Source of the DNA: Bordetella parapertussis | Lineage (GTDB): Bacteria > Pseudomonadota > Gammaproteobacteria > Burkholderiales > SG8-39 | Assembly (NCBI GenBank): GCA_945862265.1 | Contig: CAMAXP010000017.1 | Coordinates: 20,329 to 84,328, forward strand | Length of the DNA stretch: 64,000 bases | Reading direction: 5' to 3' | Part shown: one piece after another, positions 43,933-54,547 of the stretch | Layout of the letters: every line of letters starts with the position of its first letter | How positions within the stretch are numbered: the stretch's first letter is position 1 | Program-made: the position numbers and the translations under genes | Notes under the pieces: generated by a model | Databases searched by the model: none | What the model saw: the letters and a program-made list of their open reading frames with translations, nothing else | Told to the model about the DNA's origin: nothing

Positions 43933-44525
43933 GCGCCAGTCCGGCCGATATCGCGATCTTTCCGCTGAACGCAGTCCTGTTCCCCGGAGGGCTGCTGCCG
44001 CTGCGCGTATTCGAACAGCGCTATATGGACATGGCCAAGAGCTGCTTGCGCGACGACGTACCCTTTGGCGTATGCCTCATTCGCAGCGGACGCGAAGTGG
44101 GTGCCCCTGCGACGCCGGAACCGATCGGGTGCACGGCAAAGATCGTGGAATGGGATATGAAGCAACTCGGCGTTCTGTCGGTCAAGACACTGGGCGGGCA
44201 ACGTTTCAGGATCCTGGACTCCCACATCACGGAGGCGGGACTGACTCGCGCCCGCGTCGAGATCCTTCCGCAGGATGCGGACACGGACCTCGCAGTTGAA
44301 TTTAGCGCTTGTGCAGACGTCCTCAAGGCGGTGATCAAGGAGCACGGGCCGCAGATCATCGCCGAGCCGTACCGGTTCGATTCAAGTTCGTGGGTGAGTT
44401 CACGGCTGACCGAGATCCTGCCGGTTCCGCTCGCCGCAAAGCAAAAGCTCCTCGAACTGGTGGACGCAGGCCAGCGAATCGAGATCCTCAACAAATTCCT
44501 GCTTCAGCACAGGATTGCCGGCTAG
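43929..44525 (+). CDS. LON substrate-binding domain protein
   Basis: A 198-residue stand-alone LON N-terminal domain. It starts at TTG 43929 overlapping the rapZ stop (TTGA) and reads ADIAIFPLNAVLFPGGLLPL then RVFEQRYMDM, the usual LON-domain opening. ATPase and protease parts are absent and the length is right for the YdeB/LonN-like family. Its function is unknown beyond possible protein binding. It converges with mutY, overlapping by 4 bp. Confidence 0.85.
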   Translation: MSASPADIAIFPLNAVLFPGGLLPLRVFEQRYMDMAKSCLRDDVPFGVCLIRSGREVGAPATPEPIGCTAKIVEWDMKQLGVLSVKTLGGQRFRILDSHITEAGLTRARVEILPQDADTDLAVEFSACADVLKAVIKEHGPQIIAEPYRFDSSSWVSSRLTEILPVPLAAKQKLLELVDAGQRIEILNKFLLQHRIAG

Positions 44526-45574
44526 AGCATAGCCAGCAGTTTCCTGACCGGAACGGGCACCGCTTCCGAAGCAGCCTCCTTCAACGGGAACCACGCCCTC
44601 CCGGGAGATTCGGCACGCCTTTCTCGCTTCACGACTTCGCAGACGATGGGCCGGATCTCGAGGCGAAAGTGGGTAAAGCCGTGCCTCAGGAGCGGCAGTT
44701 CCCTGTGCGAGGAAAGCTCGCAACCGAATTCGGCAAGGCAATGCCGTATCGGGTCCTCGCCACCGAACTCGGGAAATACCCACAAGCCGCCCCAGATTCC
44801 AGGAGCGGGGCGCCTCTCCATCACTGTAAGGCCCCGGTAGCGCAGCAATAACCACGCCGCCTCCCGGGTGGGATAGGCCTTTTTCGGGCGTGGCGCAGGC
44901 AACTCCGCCGTCCGCCCCGTTGCGCGTGCAACGCATTCGGTCGCTACCGGGCACAGGGCACACCCCGGGGCACTCCGGGTGCACACGGTCGCGCCCAAAT
45001 CCATCAAGCCCTGCGTATAGGCCTCCATTGCCTCCGGCGCCGCAGTATTCGGTAGCAGGCGTTCGGCCAGCACCCATAGTGCAGCCTCGACTTTCGACGC
45101 GCCGGGAAAGCCTTCAACGCCAAAACGGCGCGCAAGCACGCGCTTTACGTTTCCGTCAAGGATCGCCGCGCGCTCCCCGAAGCAAAATGCCGCGATAGCC
45201 GCGGCCGTCGACCGGCCAACCCCCGGCAAAAGCTCAATCTGGGCCGCAGTGGATGGGAAGCGCCCCCCGGGCGAATCCACTATCGCCCGGGCAGCCTTGT
45301 GCAGGTTGCGGGCCCGGGCGTAGTACCCCAACCCGCTCCAGAGTTGCAGCACTTCATCTTCGCTCGCACGGGCAAGCGCACCGATGTCGGGAAACCGATC
45401 CAAAAACCGCTGGAAGTACCCGGTTACTGCACCAACCTGGGTTTGCTGCAGCATGATCTCCGATAACCAGACCCTGTACGGATCGCGACTACCCTGCCAG
45501 GGCAGGCCGTGACGACCATGCTGGTGCTGCCAGGCAATGATTTTCCGGGCGAAAGCGGCGTCTTTTTCGGTCAC
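44522..45574 (-). CDS. mutY: A/G-specific adenine DNA glycosylase
   Basis: MutY removes adenine mispaired with 8-oxoguanine. The 350-residue protein has LPWQGSRDPYRVWLSEIMLQ with the catalytic Glu and the helix-hairpin-helix LLPGVGRSTAAAIAAFCFG. The catalytic Asp is in AILDGNVKRVLARRFG. The 4Fe-4S ligands are in CTRSAPGCALCPVATEC (C-x6-C-x2-C-x5-C). The C-terminal NUDIX-like domain (APGIWGGLWVFPEF) that senses 8-oxoG is complete. Confidence 0.96.
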   Translation of the reverse strand: MTEKDAAFARKIIAWQHQHGRHGLPWQGSRDPYRVWLSEIMLQQTQVGAVTGYFQRFLDRFPDIGALARASEDEVLQLWSGLGYYARARNLHKAARAIVDSPGGRFPSTAAQIELLPGVGRSTAAAIAAFCFGERAAILDGNVKRVLARRFGVEGFPGASKVEAALWVLAERLLPNTAAPEAMEAYTQGLMDLGATVCTRSAPGCALCPVATECVARATGRTAELPAPRPKKAYPTREAAWLLLRYRGLTVMERRPAPGIWGGLWVFPEFGGEDPIRHCLAEFGCELSSHRELPLLRHGFTHFRLEIRPIVCEVVKRERRAESPGRAWFPLKEAASEAVPVPVRKLLAML

Positions 45575-45669
45575 CCGCGGATTCTAAGTGCAGGTTTGAC
45601 TCTGTACTACGATTTCGGCACCATGAACCGGCCCCTACCCGGTGGCAATTCTGGATTTCCTACCGAAAA

Positions 45670-46653
45670 ATGCTTGCCTTCGTTCTGCGCCGCATTGGAC
45701 AGGCCGTCTTGGTGATGTTGGCGGTCGGGCTGATCGCGTTCTCGCTGTTCACCTTCGTTGGTGACCCGGTGCTGTTCATGCTCGGGCAGGACGCCACGCC
45801 GGAAGATCGCGTCCGCGTGACGAAGCTGCTGGGCCTCGACCAGCCTTTCTATGTCCAGTACGCGCATTTCGTGGCCCGGGCCGTGCAGGGCGATTTCGGC
45901 CTGAGCCTGCGCCAGGTGCAGCCGGTATCGAGGCTGTTCGTGGAAAGGCTGCCCGCCACGCTTGAGCTGTCCTTGGTTGCCGCGCTGCTGGCGCTCGCCG
46001 CCGGCATTCCCATGGGCGTATACGCTGCGCTCAGGCGCAATTCCTGGCTGTCGCAGGTCTTCCTCGCGGTATCACTGATCGGCGTGTCCCTGCCGACGTT
46101 CCTGATCGGCATCCTGCTGATCCTCGTGTTTGCGGTGCTGCTCGGCTGGCTGCCCTCGTTCGGCCGGGGTGACACCGTGGCGATCGGCTGGTGGACCACG
46201 GGGTTCCTCACAGCCTCCGGCCTCAAATCGCTGATCCTCCCCGCAATCACGCTCGGCCTGTTCCAGATGACCCTCATCATGCGCCTCGTGCGCTCGGAGA
46301 TGCTCGAGGTCCTGCGCACCGACTACATCAAGTTCGCGCGTGCGCGCGGACTGTCCGACCGTTCGGTGCACTTCCGCCACGCCCTGAAAAACACCCTGGT
46401 GCCCGTGATCACCATTGCGGGCCTGCAACTGGGGTCGATCATAGCCTTCGCCATCATTACCGAGACCGTGTTCCAGTGGCCCGGCATGGGGCTGCTGTTC
46501 ATCCAGTCGGTCGGCGTGGCCGATATCCCGGTCATGGCCGCCTACCTTTGCCTGATCGCGCTTATTTTTGTCGTAATTAACCTCGTTGTCGATCTGCTTT
46601 ACTATGCCGTGGACCCCCGCTTGCGCCTCGACCGCGCCGCAGCAGCGCATTAG
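45670..46653 (+). CDS. Peptide/nickel-type ABC transporter permease (DppB-like)
   Basis: A 327-residue permease with six helices, starting MLAFVLRRIGQAVLVMLAVG. The N-terminal loop has LGLDQPFYVQYAHFVARAVQGDFG in shorter pieces typical of DppB/OppB. The EAA coupling loop reads DYIKFARARGLSDRSVHFRHALKN. It is the first gene of an import operon with an M20 hydrolase, a solute-binding protein, a second permease and two ATPases. The substrate is likely a peptide or N-acylated amino acid, by inference from the hydrolase. Confidence 0.9.
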   Translation: MLAFVLRRIGQAVLVMLAVGLIAFSLFTFVGDPVLFMLGQDATPEDRVRVTKLLGLDQPFYVQYAHFVARAVQGDFGLSLRQVQPVSRLFVERLPATLELSLVAALLALAAGIPMGVYAALRRNSWLSQVFLAVSLIGVSLPTFLIGILLILVFAVLLGWLPSFGRGDTVAIGWWTTGFLTASGLKSLILPAITLGLFQMTLIMRLVRSEMLEVLRTDYIKFARARGLSDRSVHFRHALKNTLVPVITIAGLQLGSIIAFAIITETVFQWPGMGLLFIQSVGVADIPVMAAYLCLIALIFVVINLVVDLLYYAVDPRLRLDRAAAAH

Positions 46654-46662
46654 GAGAAACCC

Positions 46663-47865
46663 GTGAACGCACCCCTCAAGCTCGATACCCCTGTGGAGCG
46701 CATCCGTGCCTTCCACGCCGAACTGACCGGCATCCGGCACGACATCCATGCCCACCCCGAACTCGGATTCACCGAGCAGCGCACGTCGGACCTGGTCGCC
46801 GCAAAGCTCGAAGGCTGGGGCATCGAAGTGCACCGCGGACTGGCAAAAACGGGCCTTGTCGGTGTGGTGAAGGGCCGCAAGTCGTCCAGCGGACGTGCAG
46901 TGGGCCTGCGCGCTGACATGGATTGCCTGCCCATGCACGAACTGAACACCATGCCGTACAAGTCGGTCAACCCCGGCTGCATGCACGCATGCGGCCACGA
47001 CGGCCATACCACCATGCTGCTCGGTGCCGGCCGCTACCTTGCCGAGACCCGCAACTTCGATGGCACCGCCTACCTGATCTTCCAACCCGCCGAGGAGGGC
47101 GGCGGCGGCGGGAAGGTGATGATCGACGATGGCCTGTTCGAGCGCTTTCCCGCCAACGAGATCTACGCCCTGCACAACTGGCCGAGCCTGCCGCCGGGCA
47201 AGATGGCCGTGCGTCCCGGGCCGGTGATGGCCGCGACCGACGACCTCAAGATCACGATCCGCGGCAAGGGCGGCCATGGCGCCATGCCGCACCAGGGGGT
47301 CGATCCGGTGGTCGCCGCGGCCCACATCATCACGGCGTTGCAGACGATCGCGAGCCGCAACGTCAGCCCGGTCGATGCGGTCGTGGTGAGCATGTGCTCG
47401 ATGCAGACCAGCCAGCTCGGTGCCAATAATGTGATTCCCGATGCAGTGATGCTCCGCGGGACGGTTCGCAGTTTCCGGCCCGAGACGCGCGACCTGGCGG
47501 AGAAGCGCGTGAAGGAGATCATCATGGGCATCGCCGCGGCAATGGGCGGTTCGGCCGAGATCGACTACAACCGCAACTACCCGGCGACGATCAACACCGA
47601 GCGCGAGGCGCACTTTGCCGCCAAAGTCGGCGAGAAGATCTTCGGGGCGGAGAACGTCGTCACCAACGCCGACCCGACCATGGGCGGCGAGGATTTCTCT
47701 TACATGCTGCAGGTGAAGCCCGGCGCCTATGTCTTCCTCGGACAGGGCGGTGGACCGATGAGCTGCTTCCTGCACAACCCGAATTACGATTTCAACGACG
47801 ACATCATCCCGATGGGCGCGGGCTACCTTGCCGCGCTGGTCGAGGAATCGCTGCCGATCAAGTAA
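46663..47865 (+). CDS. M20 family amidohydrolase (hippurate hydrolase-like)
   Basis: A 400-residue M20D-type metallohydrolase, known to cleave N-acyl or aromatic-acyl amino acids and some peptides. Metal and catalytic motifs are RADMDCLPMHE, HACGHDGHTTMLLGAG and FQPAEEGGGGGKVMIDDG, plus LHNWPSLPPG; the dimerisation domain follows. It starts at GTG 46663 with GGAG upstream. Its place inside the transporter operon suggests that the imported compound is cleaved by this enzyme in the cytoplasm; no signal peptide is seen. Confidence 0.92.
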   Translation: MNAPLKLDTPVERIRAFHAELTGIRHDIHAHPELGFTEQRTSDLVAAKLEGWGIEVHRGLAKTGLVGVVKGRKSSSGRAVGLRADMDCLPMHELNTMPYKSVNPGCMHACGHDGHTTMLLGAGRYLAETRNFDGTAYLIFQPAEEGGGGGKVMIDDGLFERFPANEIYALHNWPSLPPGKMAVRPGPVMAATDDLKITIRGKGGHGAMPHQGVDPVVAAAHIITALQTIASRNVSPVDAVVVSMCSMQTSQLGANNVIPDAVMLRGTVRSFRPETRDLAEKRVKEIIMGIAAAMGGSAEIDYNRNYPATINTEREAHFAAKVGEKIFGAENVVTNADPTMGGEDFSYMLQVKPGAYVFLGQGGGPMSCFLHNPNYDFNDDIIPMGAGYLAALVEESLPIK

Positions 47866-47876
47866 GCCAAGGGGAG

Positions 47877-49457
47877 ATGAAAATGAGAATTTCACGCCTG
47901 TTTGCCACCGCTGTCGCCGCACTTTCGATGGCCGCGTTGTCGTCCTACGCTGCCCCGCTCAAGTGGGCGGCGCAGAACGACATCCTCACGATGGACCCGC
48001 ATTCCCAGAATCACACCACCACGCACAGCCTGCTGCAGCACAGCTACGAAGGCCTGGTGCGCTACACGAAGGACTTTCAGGTAGAGCCCTGCCTCGCGAC
48101 AAGCTGGCAGCAGATCTCCCCGACACAATGGCGGTTCAGCCTGCGCAAGGGCGTGAAGTTCCACGACGGCTCGCCCTTCACGGCCGATGACGTCGTCTTT
48201 TCGTACGGCCGCATCATCCAGCCGCAGGGCACAAACCAGATTTACGTTTCCGGCGTCAAGGAAGCGAAGAAGATCGACGACCACACCGTCGACCTGATCC
48301 TGTCGGGCCCGACCCCGGTCTTGCTGCGGCTGCTGGTGGACTTCCGCATCATGAGCAAGATCTGGTCGGCGAAGAACAAGTCCGAAAACATCCAGGACTA
48401 CAAGGCACGGGAGGAGACTTACGCCTCGCGCAACGCCAACGGCACCGGGCCCTATGTCATCAAGCTCTGGGAACCGGACAAGCGCCTCGTGCTGGCCGCA
48501 AACACTGCGTGGTGGGACAAGATCCAGGGCAACGTAACGGACATCATCTATACGCCGATCAAGGCGGACGCCACCCGCGTCGCGGCACTTCTGGCGGGCG
48601 ATGTGGATCTCGTCACCGACCTGCCGACACAAGACGTGACCCGCCTGCGCACCGACCCCAAGCTCAAGGTGCTGGACGGCGTCGAAGTGCGCACGATCTT
48701 CATCGGCATGGACCAGTTCAGCCCGGAACTCCTTTACTCCAACGTCAAGGGCAAGAACCCGTTCAAGGACATCCGCGTTCGCAAGGCGCTCAACATCGCG
48801 GTTGACCGCGAGGCGATCAAGCGCGTCACCATGCGTGGGCTGTCACTTCCGGCCGCGATCATGGTCGCCCCCGGCGTGCACGGCCACACCAATGAACTCG
48901 ACAAGACCAGGGCAGCCGACACCGAAGGCGCGAAGAGGCTCCTCGCCGAGGCCGGCTATCCCAACGGGTTCGAGTTCGGCCTGGACTGCCCTAACAACCG
49001 CTATGTGAACGACGAGGAGATCTGCCAGGCGCTGGTTGGCATGTGGGCGCGGGCCGGCCTCAAGGTCAAGCTGAACGCGCAGCCCATGGCCAGCTTCATT
49101 GCCAAGGTACAAAACTTCGACCACAGTACTTACATGCTGGGCTGGGGCGTCGCGACGTTCGACGCGCACTACACGCTGCAGTCGCTCGCGCACACCAAGA
49201 CCAAGGGCGCGGACGGCAGCTTCAACCTCGGCCGCTTCAGTGATGCCAAGCTCGATGGGTTGATCGACGCGGCCGCGGTGGAAGTGGACGTGAAAAAGCG
49301 CGATGCCATGCTCGCCGAAGGGCTCACCATCACCCGCGACAACTACTACTACGTCCCGCTGCACCACCAGCTGCGTCCGTGGGCGATGAAGAAAGGCGTG
49401 ACCACCATCTACAAGTCCGACGACCGGCCCGAGTCGCGCTACGCGCGGGTGGAGTGA
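47877..49457 (+). CDS. ABC transporter substrate-binding protein, family 5
   Basis: A 526-residue periplasmic binding protein of the DppA/OppA type. A signal peptide (LFATAVAALSMAALSSYA) is cut before APLKW. The family signature WRFSLRKGVKFHDGSPFTADD is near residue 85, followed by YEGLVRY-type and PNRYVNDEE regions. It starts behind GGGGAG, 11 bp after the M20 gene. Ligand specificity cannot be read from the sequence. Confidence 0.93.
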   Translation: MKMRISRLFATAVAALSMAALSSYAAPLKWAAQNDILTMDPHSQNHTTTHSLLQHSYEGLVRYTKDFQVEPCLATSWQQISPTQWRFSLRKGVKFHDGSPFTADDVVFSYGRIIQPQGTNQIYVSGVKEAKKIDDHTVDLILSGPTPVLLRLLVDFRIMSKIWSAKNKSENIQDYKAREETYASRNANGTGPYVIKLWEPDKRLVLAANTAWWDKIQGNVTDIIYTPIKADATRVAALLAGDVDLVTDLPTQDVTRLRTDPKLKVLDGVEVRTIFIGMDQFSPELLYSNVKGKNPFKDIRVRKALNIAVDREAIKRVTMRGLSLPAAIMVAPGVHGHTNELDKTRAADTEGAKRLLAEAGYPNGFEFGLDCPNNRYVNDEEICQALVGMWARAGLKVKLNAQPMASFIAKVQNFDHSTYMLGWGVATFDAHYTLQSLAHTKTKGADGSFNLGRFSDAKLDGLIDAAAVEVDVKKRDAMLAEGLTITRDNYYYVPLHHQLRPWAMKKGVTTIYKSDDRPESRYARVE

Positions 49458-49495
49458 GTCCTGGCGCTGCGCAAACCGCCCGGCCCGCGCGCTGA

Positions 49496-50422
49496 ATGAT
49501 TGCGAGGACGGGCGCATGGCTGCGGCGCACTTGGGACCACGACCTGGCCTGGGGGTTCCGGCGCTCCCCGGTCACGATCGTCGCCGCCTTTCTGACGCTG
49601 GTCTGCGTCGGGGGCGCCGTATTCGCACCCTGGATCGCACCGCATAATCCGTTCGACAGCGGCACCCTGGTCCTTACCGACGGCTTCACGCCGCCGGCGT
49701 GGATCGCCGGCGGGCGCATGCAGTACCTCCTCGGCACCGACGACCAGGGTCGGGACATGCTGTCGGCGATCATGTATGGGTCTCGCGTCTCGCTTGCGGT
49801 CGGCCTTGCGTCCGTGCTGTTCTCGATGACCCTCGGCGTCGGCCTCGGCCTGCTCGCGGGTTACGTCGGTGGCAAGGTCGACGCCTTCATCATGCGCGTG
49901 GCCGATATCCAGCTCTCCTTTCCCGCCATCCTGATCGCCCTGCTGATCGACGGTGTCGCACGGGTCGCCCTTCCCCGCGAAGCGCACGACCAGATTGCGG
50001 TCTATGTCCTGATCCTTGCGATCGGCGTTTCCGGATGGGTGCAATACGCACGCACCGTGCGTGGATCTACACTGGTGGAACGCAACAAGGAATACGTCCA
50101 GGCCGCCCGGGTCATCGGCCGCAGCCAGGCCTCGATCATGTTCCGGCACGTCCTGCCCAACGTCATGGGGCCGGTGCTGGTGATTGCCACGATTCATATC
50201 GCGACCGCGATCATCACCGAAGCCACGCTTTCCTTCCTCGGCGTGGGTGTGCCGGCCACGCAGCCTTCACTTGGGACGCTGATCCGCGTCGGCAACGACT
50301 TCCTGCTTTCGGGCGAGTGGTGGATCACCGTGTTCCCGGGCCTGGCGCTGATCGTCCTCGTGCTGTCCGTCAACCTGGTTGGCGACTGGTTGCGCGACGC
50401 GCTAAACCCGAAGCTACGTTGA
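49496..50422 (+). CDS. Peptide/nickel-type ABC transporter permease (DppC-like)
   Basis: A 308-residue permease that pairs with the DppB-like subunit. A cytoplasmic N-terminus (LAWGFRRSPVTIVAAFLTLV) leads into the first helix. LLGTDDQGRDMLSAIMYGSR is the DppC hallmark, and the EAA loop reads EYVQAARVIGRSQASIMFRHV. Length is normal. It lies 38 bp after the binding-protein gene. Confidence 0.92.
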   Translation: MIARTGAWLRRTWDHDLAWGFRRSPVTIVAAFLTLVCVGGAVFAPWIAPHNPFDSGTLVLTDGFTPPAWIAGGRMQYLLGTDDQGRDMLSAIMYGSRVSLAVGLASVLFSMTLGVGLGLLAGYVGGKVDAFIMRVADIQLSFPAILIALLIDGVARVALPREAHDQIAVYVLILAIGVSGWVQYARTVRGSTLVERNKEYVQAARVIGRSQASIMFRHVLPNVMGPVLVIATIHIATAIITEATLSFLGVGVPATQPSLGTLIRVGNDFLLSGEWWITVFPGLALIVLVLSVNLVGDWLRDALNPKLR

Positions 50423-50435
50423 TCCACTGTCCCGA

Positions 50436-51390
<955 letters not shown>

Positions 51391-51401
<11 letters not shown>

Positions 51402-52389
51402 GTCGCTGCTCGAGCTCGTCGACGTCGGGCGCAAGTTCGACGTCTCGCGCCCTTGGCTCAACCGGGTGCTGGAAGGCGAGCCGCGCCGCAACCTGCAGGC
51501 CGTCGACGGCGTTTCCTTCTCGATCCGCCGCGGGGAAACCCTTGCGCTGGTCGGTGAGTCGGGCTGTGGCAAGTCGACCGTGGCAAGATTGATCGTAGGC
51601 CTGTACACACTTTCACGCGGCCGCATCCTTTTCGACGGTGCCGACCTGGCCGATCCCGGCTCGGCACCCCTGCGGCGGCGCATGCAAATGATCTTCCAAG
51701 ACCCCTACGCCAGCCTCAATCCGCGTTGGAGAGTGAGGGATATCGTTGCCGAACCCATTGTCGCGCACGGGTTGGCGCCGGATGCAAAGGCGCTGGCGGC
51801 GCGCGTAGCGGAGTTGCTTACCCAGGTGGGACTCGCTCCCGAGGATGGGGAAAAATTCCCGCACGAGTTTTCCGGGGGACAGCGGCAGCGGGTCTCGATA
51901 GCGCGGGCCCTGTCGTCGAACCCGGAATTCCTCGTCTGCGACGAGCCGACCTCGGCGCTAGACGTGTCGGTGCAGGCGCAGATCCTCAACCTGATGAAAG
52001 ACCTGCAGCAGCGCCTGGGACTGACCTACCTCTTCATCTCGCATAACCTGGCGGTCGTTGCCCACGTCGCCACCCGCGTGGGTGTCATGTACCTGGGCAG
52101 GCTGGTCGAGGTCGCAGACGCCAAGACCTTGTTCGAGCGGCCGCGCCACCCCTACACGCGCATGTTGATCGACGCCATTCCCGACCTGGAGATGAGCGGC
52201 AAATCGCGCACGCCGGTCGCCGGCGAGGTGCCAAGCCCGCTTGCCCCGCCGCCCGGCTGCGCATTCAACCCCCGTTGCCCGCACGCCAACGAGCGTTGCC
52301 GTACCGAGCGACCCGTCCCCCTGGAACTCCCAGGCGGACGCATCGCGGCCTGTCACGCCGTACAGGAAGGCCGCATCGGAGACCTTTGA
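51391..52389 (+). CDS. Peptide ABC transporter ATP-binding protein (DppF-like)
   Basis: A 332-residue ATPase with Walker A LVGESGCGKSTVARLIVGL, Q-loop IFQDPYASLNPRWRV, signature EFSGGQRQRVSIARAL and Walker B FLVCDEPTSALDVSVQAQ. The C-terminal CAFNPRCPHANERC repeats the Cys cluster of DppD. ATG 51391 (MPAESLLELVDVGRKF) is chosen over upstream in-frame codons that overlap DppD. It ends 9 bp before the convergent AsmA gene. Confidence 0.93.
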
Positions 52390-52398
52390 TCCGGCAGG

Positions 52399-54526
52399 CT
52401 ACTTCCCGAACAAGCCCTTCAGCTTGTCCTGCACGCCGCCAGCTGTGGACTTCACGGTGTCGGTAATCTTGCCGGCCGCACCACCTGCCGCCCCGCCCAG
52501 GCTACCGAGCACCCCGGAATAGTCGATATTCCAGCTCGGCTTGTCGAAGGTACCCGACAACTTTACCGGCACGGTGATTCCGGCAACGTCAGCTGGGCCG
52601 CCTTGCCCCTTGGCGGTCGCCGCCAGCGTAGCTTTGGCCGTGTAGTCCAGTGTCGAGTTGCCGATGTCGATGTTCCCCGCGCCCCCCCAGCCGCAGGAAC
52701 GGCGAGGCGGCCTTCAGGTCTTCGTTGTGTGCGACGCCGTTCTTGATCGTAAAACTGGCGCTCATTTCCGTGAAATCGGTCTGCTTGGTGCTCTCCCCCG
52801 CGGTCTGGGACGATTTGGCACCAGAGCCTGGCTTGAAACTGCGAACGCTTTCAGCGACGTTGATGCCCTTGATCGCGCCATCCTTCACCTCGATCTTCGC
52901 ACTTCCGGAGAGTCCTTTCTTCAGCGCCGACACGGTCGCGCCGACAGTCGTGACATCCAGGTTCAGGGTGGCGCGGCCGTCGAGCATGTCCTTCTTCGCG
53001 ACGTCGCGCAGCAACGGGCCCAGCATGACGCCGGTCACCGTATCCTTGATTTCGAACCGGTTGGAATTCGCGTCCACCGAAAGGCTGCCGGCAAGCCGCC
53101 CGCCATACAGCTCCGCCGAGTAAGGCGACACATCCAGCTTGCCACCGGCCAGTTTGATCTCGGCCTTGATGTTCCCCGCGGAAGCGCCATTCGCTTTCAG
53201 CGCTCCGATCTGCACCTTGCCGGAGACCGTCGGGCCTTTCAGCGGCGCCAGATCAATTTTTCCGTCCGGCTTTGACTCGCCCGCAGGCTTCGGCGCAATG
53301 TAGCGATCGAGGTTGAGCTTGTCGATGTCGATGTCGAAAGTCGCGTGCAGCGGGGCAAATTTCGATGCGGAAATTTTTGCGTGGATACTCGACTCGTCGA
53401 ACTTTGTTTTGATATCCGCCGACGCCGTTTGCTTTGCGAGGTCGGCCTTGAATTCGGCATGAACCGGGATGGTCACCGCCTTCTGCGGAATCGCGGCGCC
53501 TGAAAAAGTCAGATTCGCCACGAACTTCGGCAAAGACCAGGTCCGTCCCGAAAGGCTGGCACTGACCGGCGTCTCGATGCGCCCCTTCACCTCATTTCCT
53601 TCAGCAAAAGCATCAATGTCCAGCGCGATGGAGGATATGGAAAAGGCCGATCCATTCCCTTCCAGTGCCGCGATCCGGAGTTTCACATCCACATTGCGCT
53701 GCGGCCCCTTCAGCGCCAGGCCGCCCGTGACGGCCGACCCTGACGCTTTTGCGGGCGTAATGCTGACCTGCGGCGCCGACAACGTTACGGTGAGCGCATC
53801 CCGGTCCACATTGCCCTTTGCCTCGAAGGTGAGGCCTGCGATCTCGAAAGACTCCTTGGGCAGATTCATGCCTAGCCGCCCCGCGAGGCTGGCCTTAACG
53901 TCCAGCGAAGGATTGGTGCCCTTCACATGCGCGGAAAAGGAAACGGGCGCCGGCTCCCCGTCGGCGAGGCGCCCGGCCTTGAGGTTCACATCCGCCACTG
54001 ACACCGTCCGTCCGCTTGCCTCGTCGCGAAACGAAACACTTGCACCCTGGATATTCACTTCAGAGATGCGCAGTTTCCCGGCCTTGCCGTGCCGTTCGGC
54101 GTGCGGCTCGGCCTGTTTCGGTTCAGTGGGCTTGCCCGCCAGGTCGTCGGTATTCATCCGGCCATCCTTTGCACGCACCAGGTTGGCCTTGAGCCCGGCA
54201 ACCGAAAGCGCTTCCACCTCCAGCGTGCCGGACAGCAGGGGCATGACCCTCACGGCCACTTTCGCGGAGTCCAGCGACAGGAACTCCTTCTCACTCGCGT
54301 GTTCCGACAAACGCACCTTGCCGAGCTCGATCCCTGCAACCGGAAACAGCGTGAGCTTCGGCGTCCCTTCAATCGACAGCGACCTCTGGTGCGCCTCCTT
54401 CATGAGCCGCTCGGCGCGCTGCTTGACGAAAGCGCCGTCGATGACCAGGACTGCAGCAACGATGGCGAGCAGTGCGGCCAGCACCAGGCCGCCTGCCGCA
54501 TAGAAAACAATTCGGATTGCCTTCAT
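52399..54526 (-). pseudogene. AsmA family protein, frameshifted near its 3' end
   Basis: AsmA-type proteins are large bitopic envelope proteins that move lipids between membranes or affect outer-membrane assembly. Frame 1 encodes MKAIRIVFYAAGGLVLAALL as the anchor, then the AsmA repeats (for example VDANSNRFEIKDTVTGVML). After LRLGG the frame runs into nonsense and stops at 52589. The expected sequence (AGNIDIGNSTLDYTAKA ... DKLKGLFGK) continues in the next frame to TAG 52399-52401. The switch is at the C7 run 52682-52688; six bases would restore a 708-residue protein. It may be a run-length error. Confidence 0.82.
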
Positions 54527-54547
54527 GGGACAGCCCCTCCTGCGGAT

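Noticed and set aside
45596..45624. Sigma70 promoter before the DppB-like gene (TTGACT)
   Set aside because: The -35 is good, but the hexamer at 17 bp spacing (CACCAT) is a poor -10.
46072..47922. A 616-residue minus-strand frame opposite the permease and M20 genes
   Set aside because: His/Arg/Asp-rich antisense shadow; the plus strand carries complete M20 and DppB motifs.
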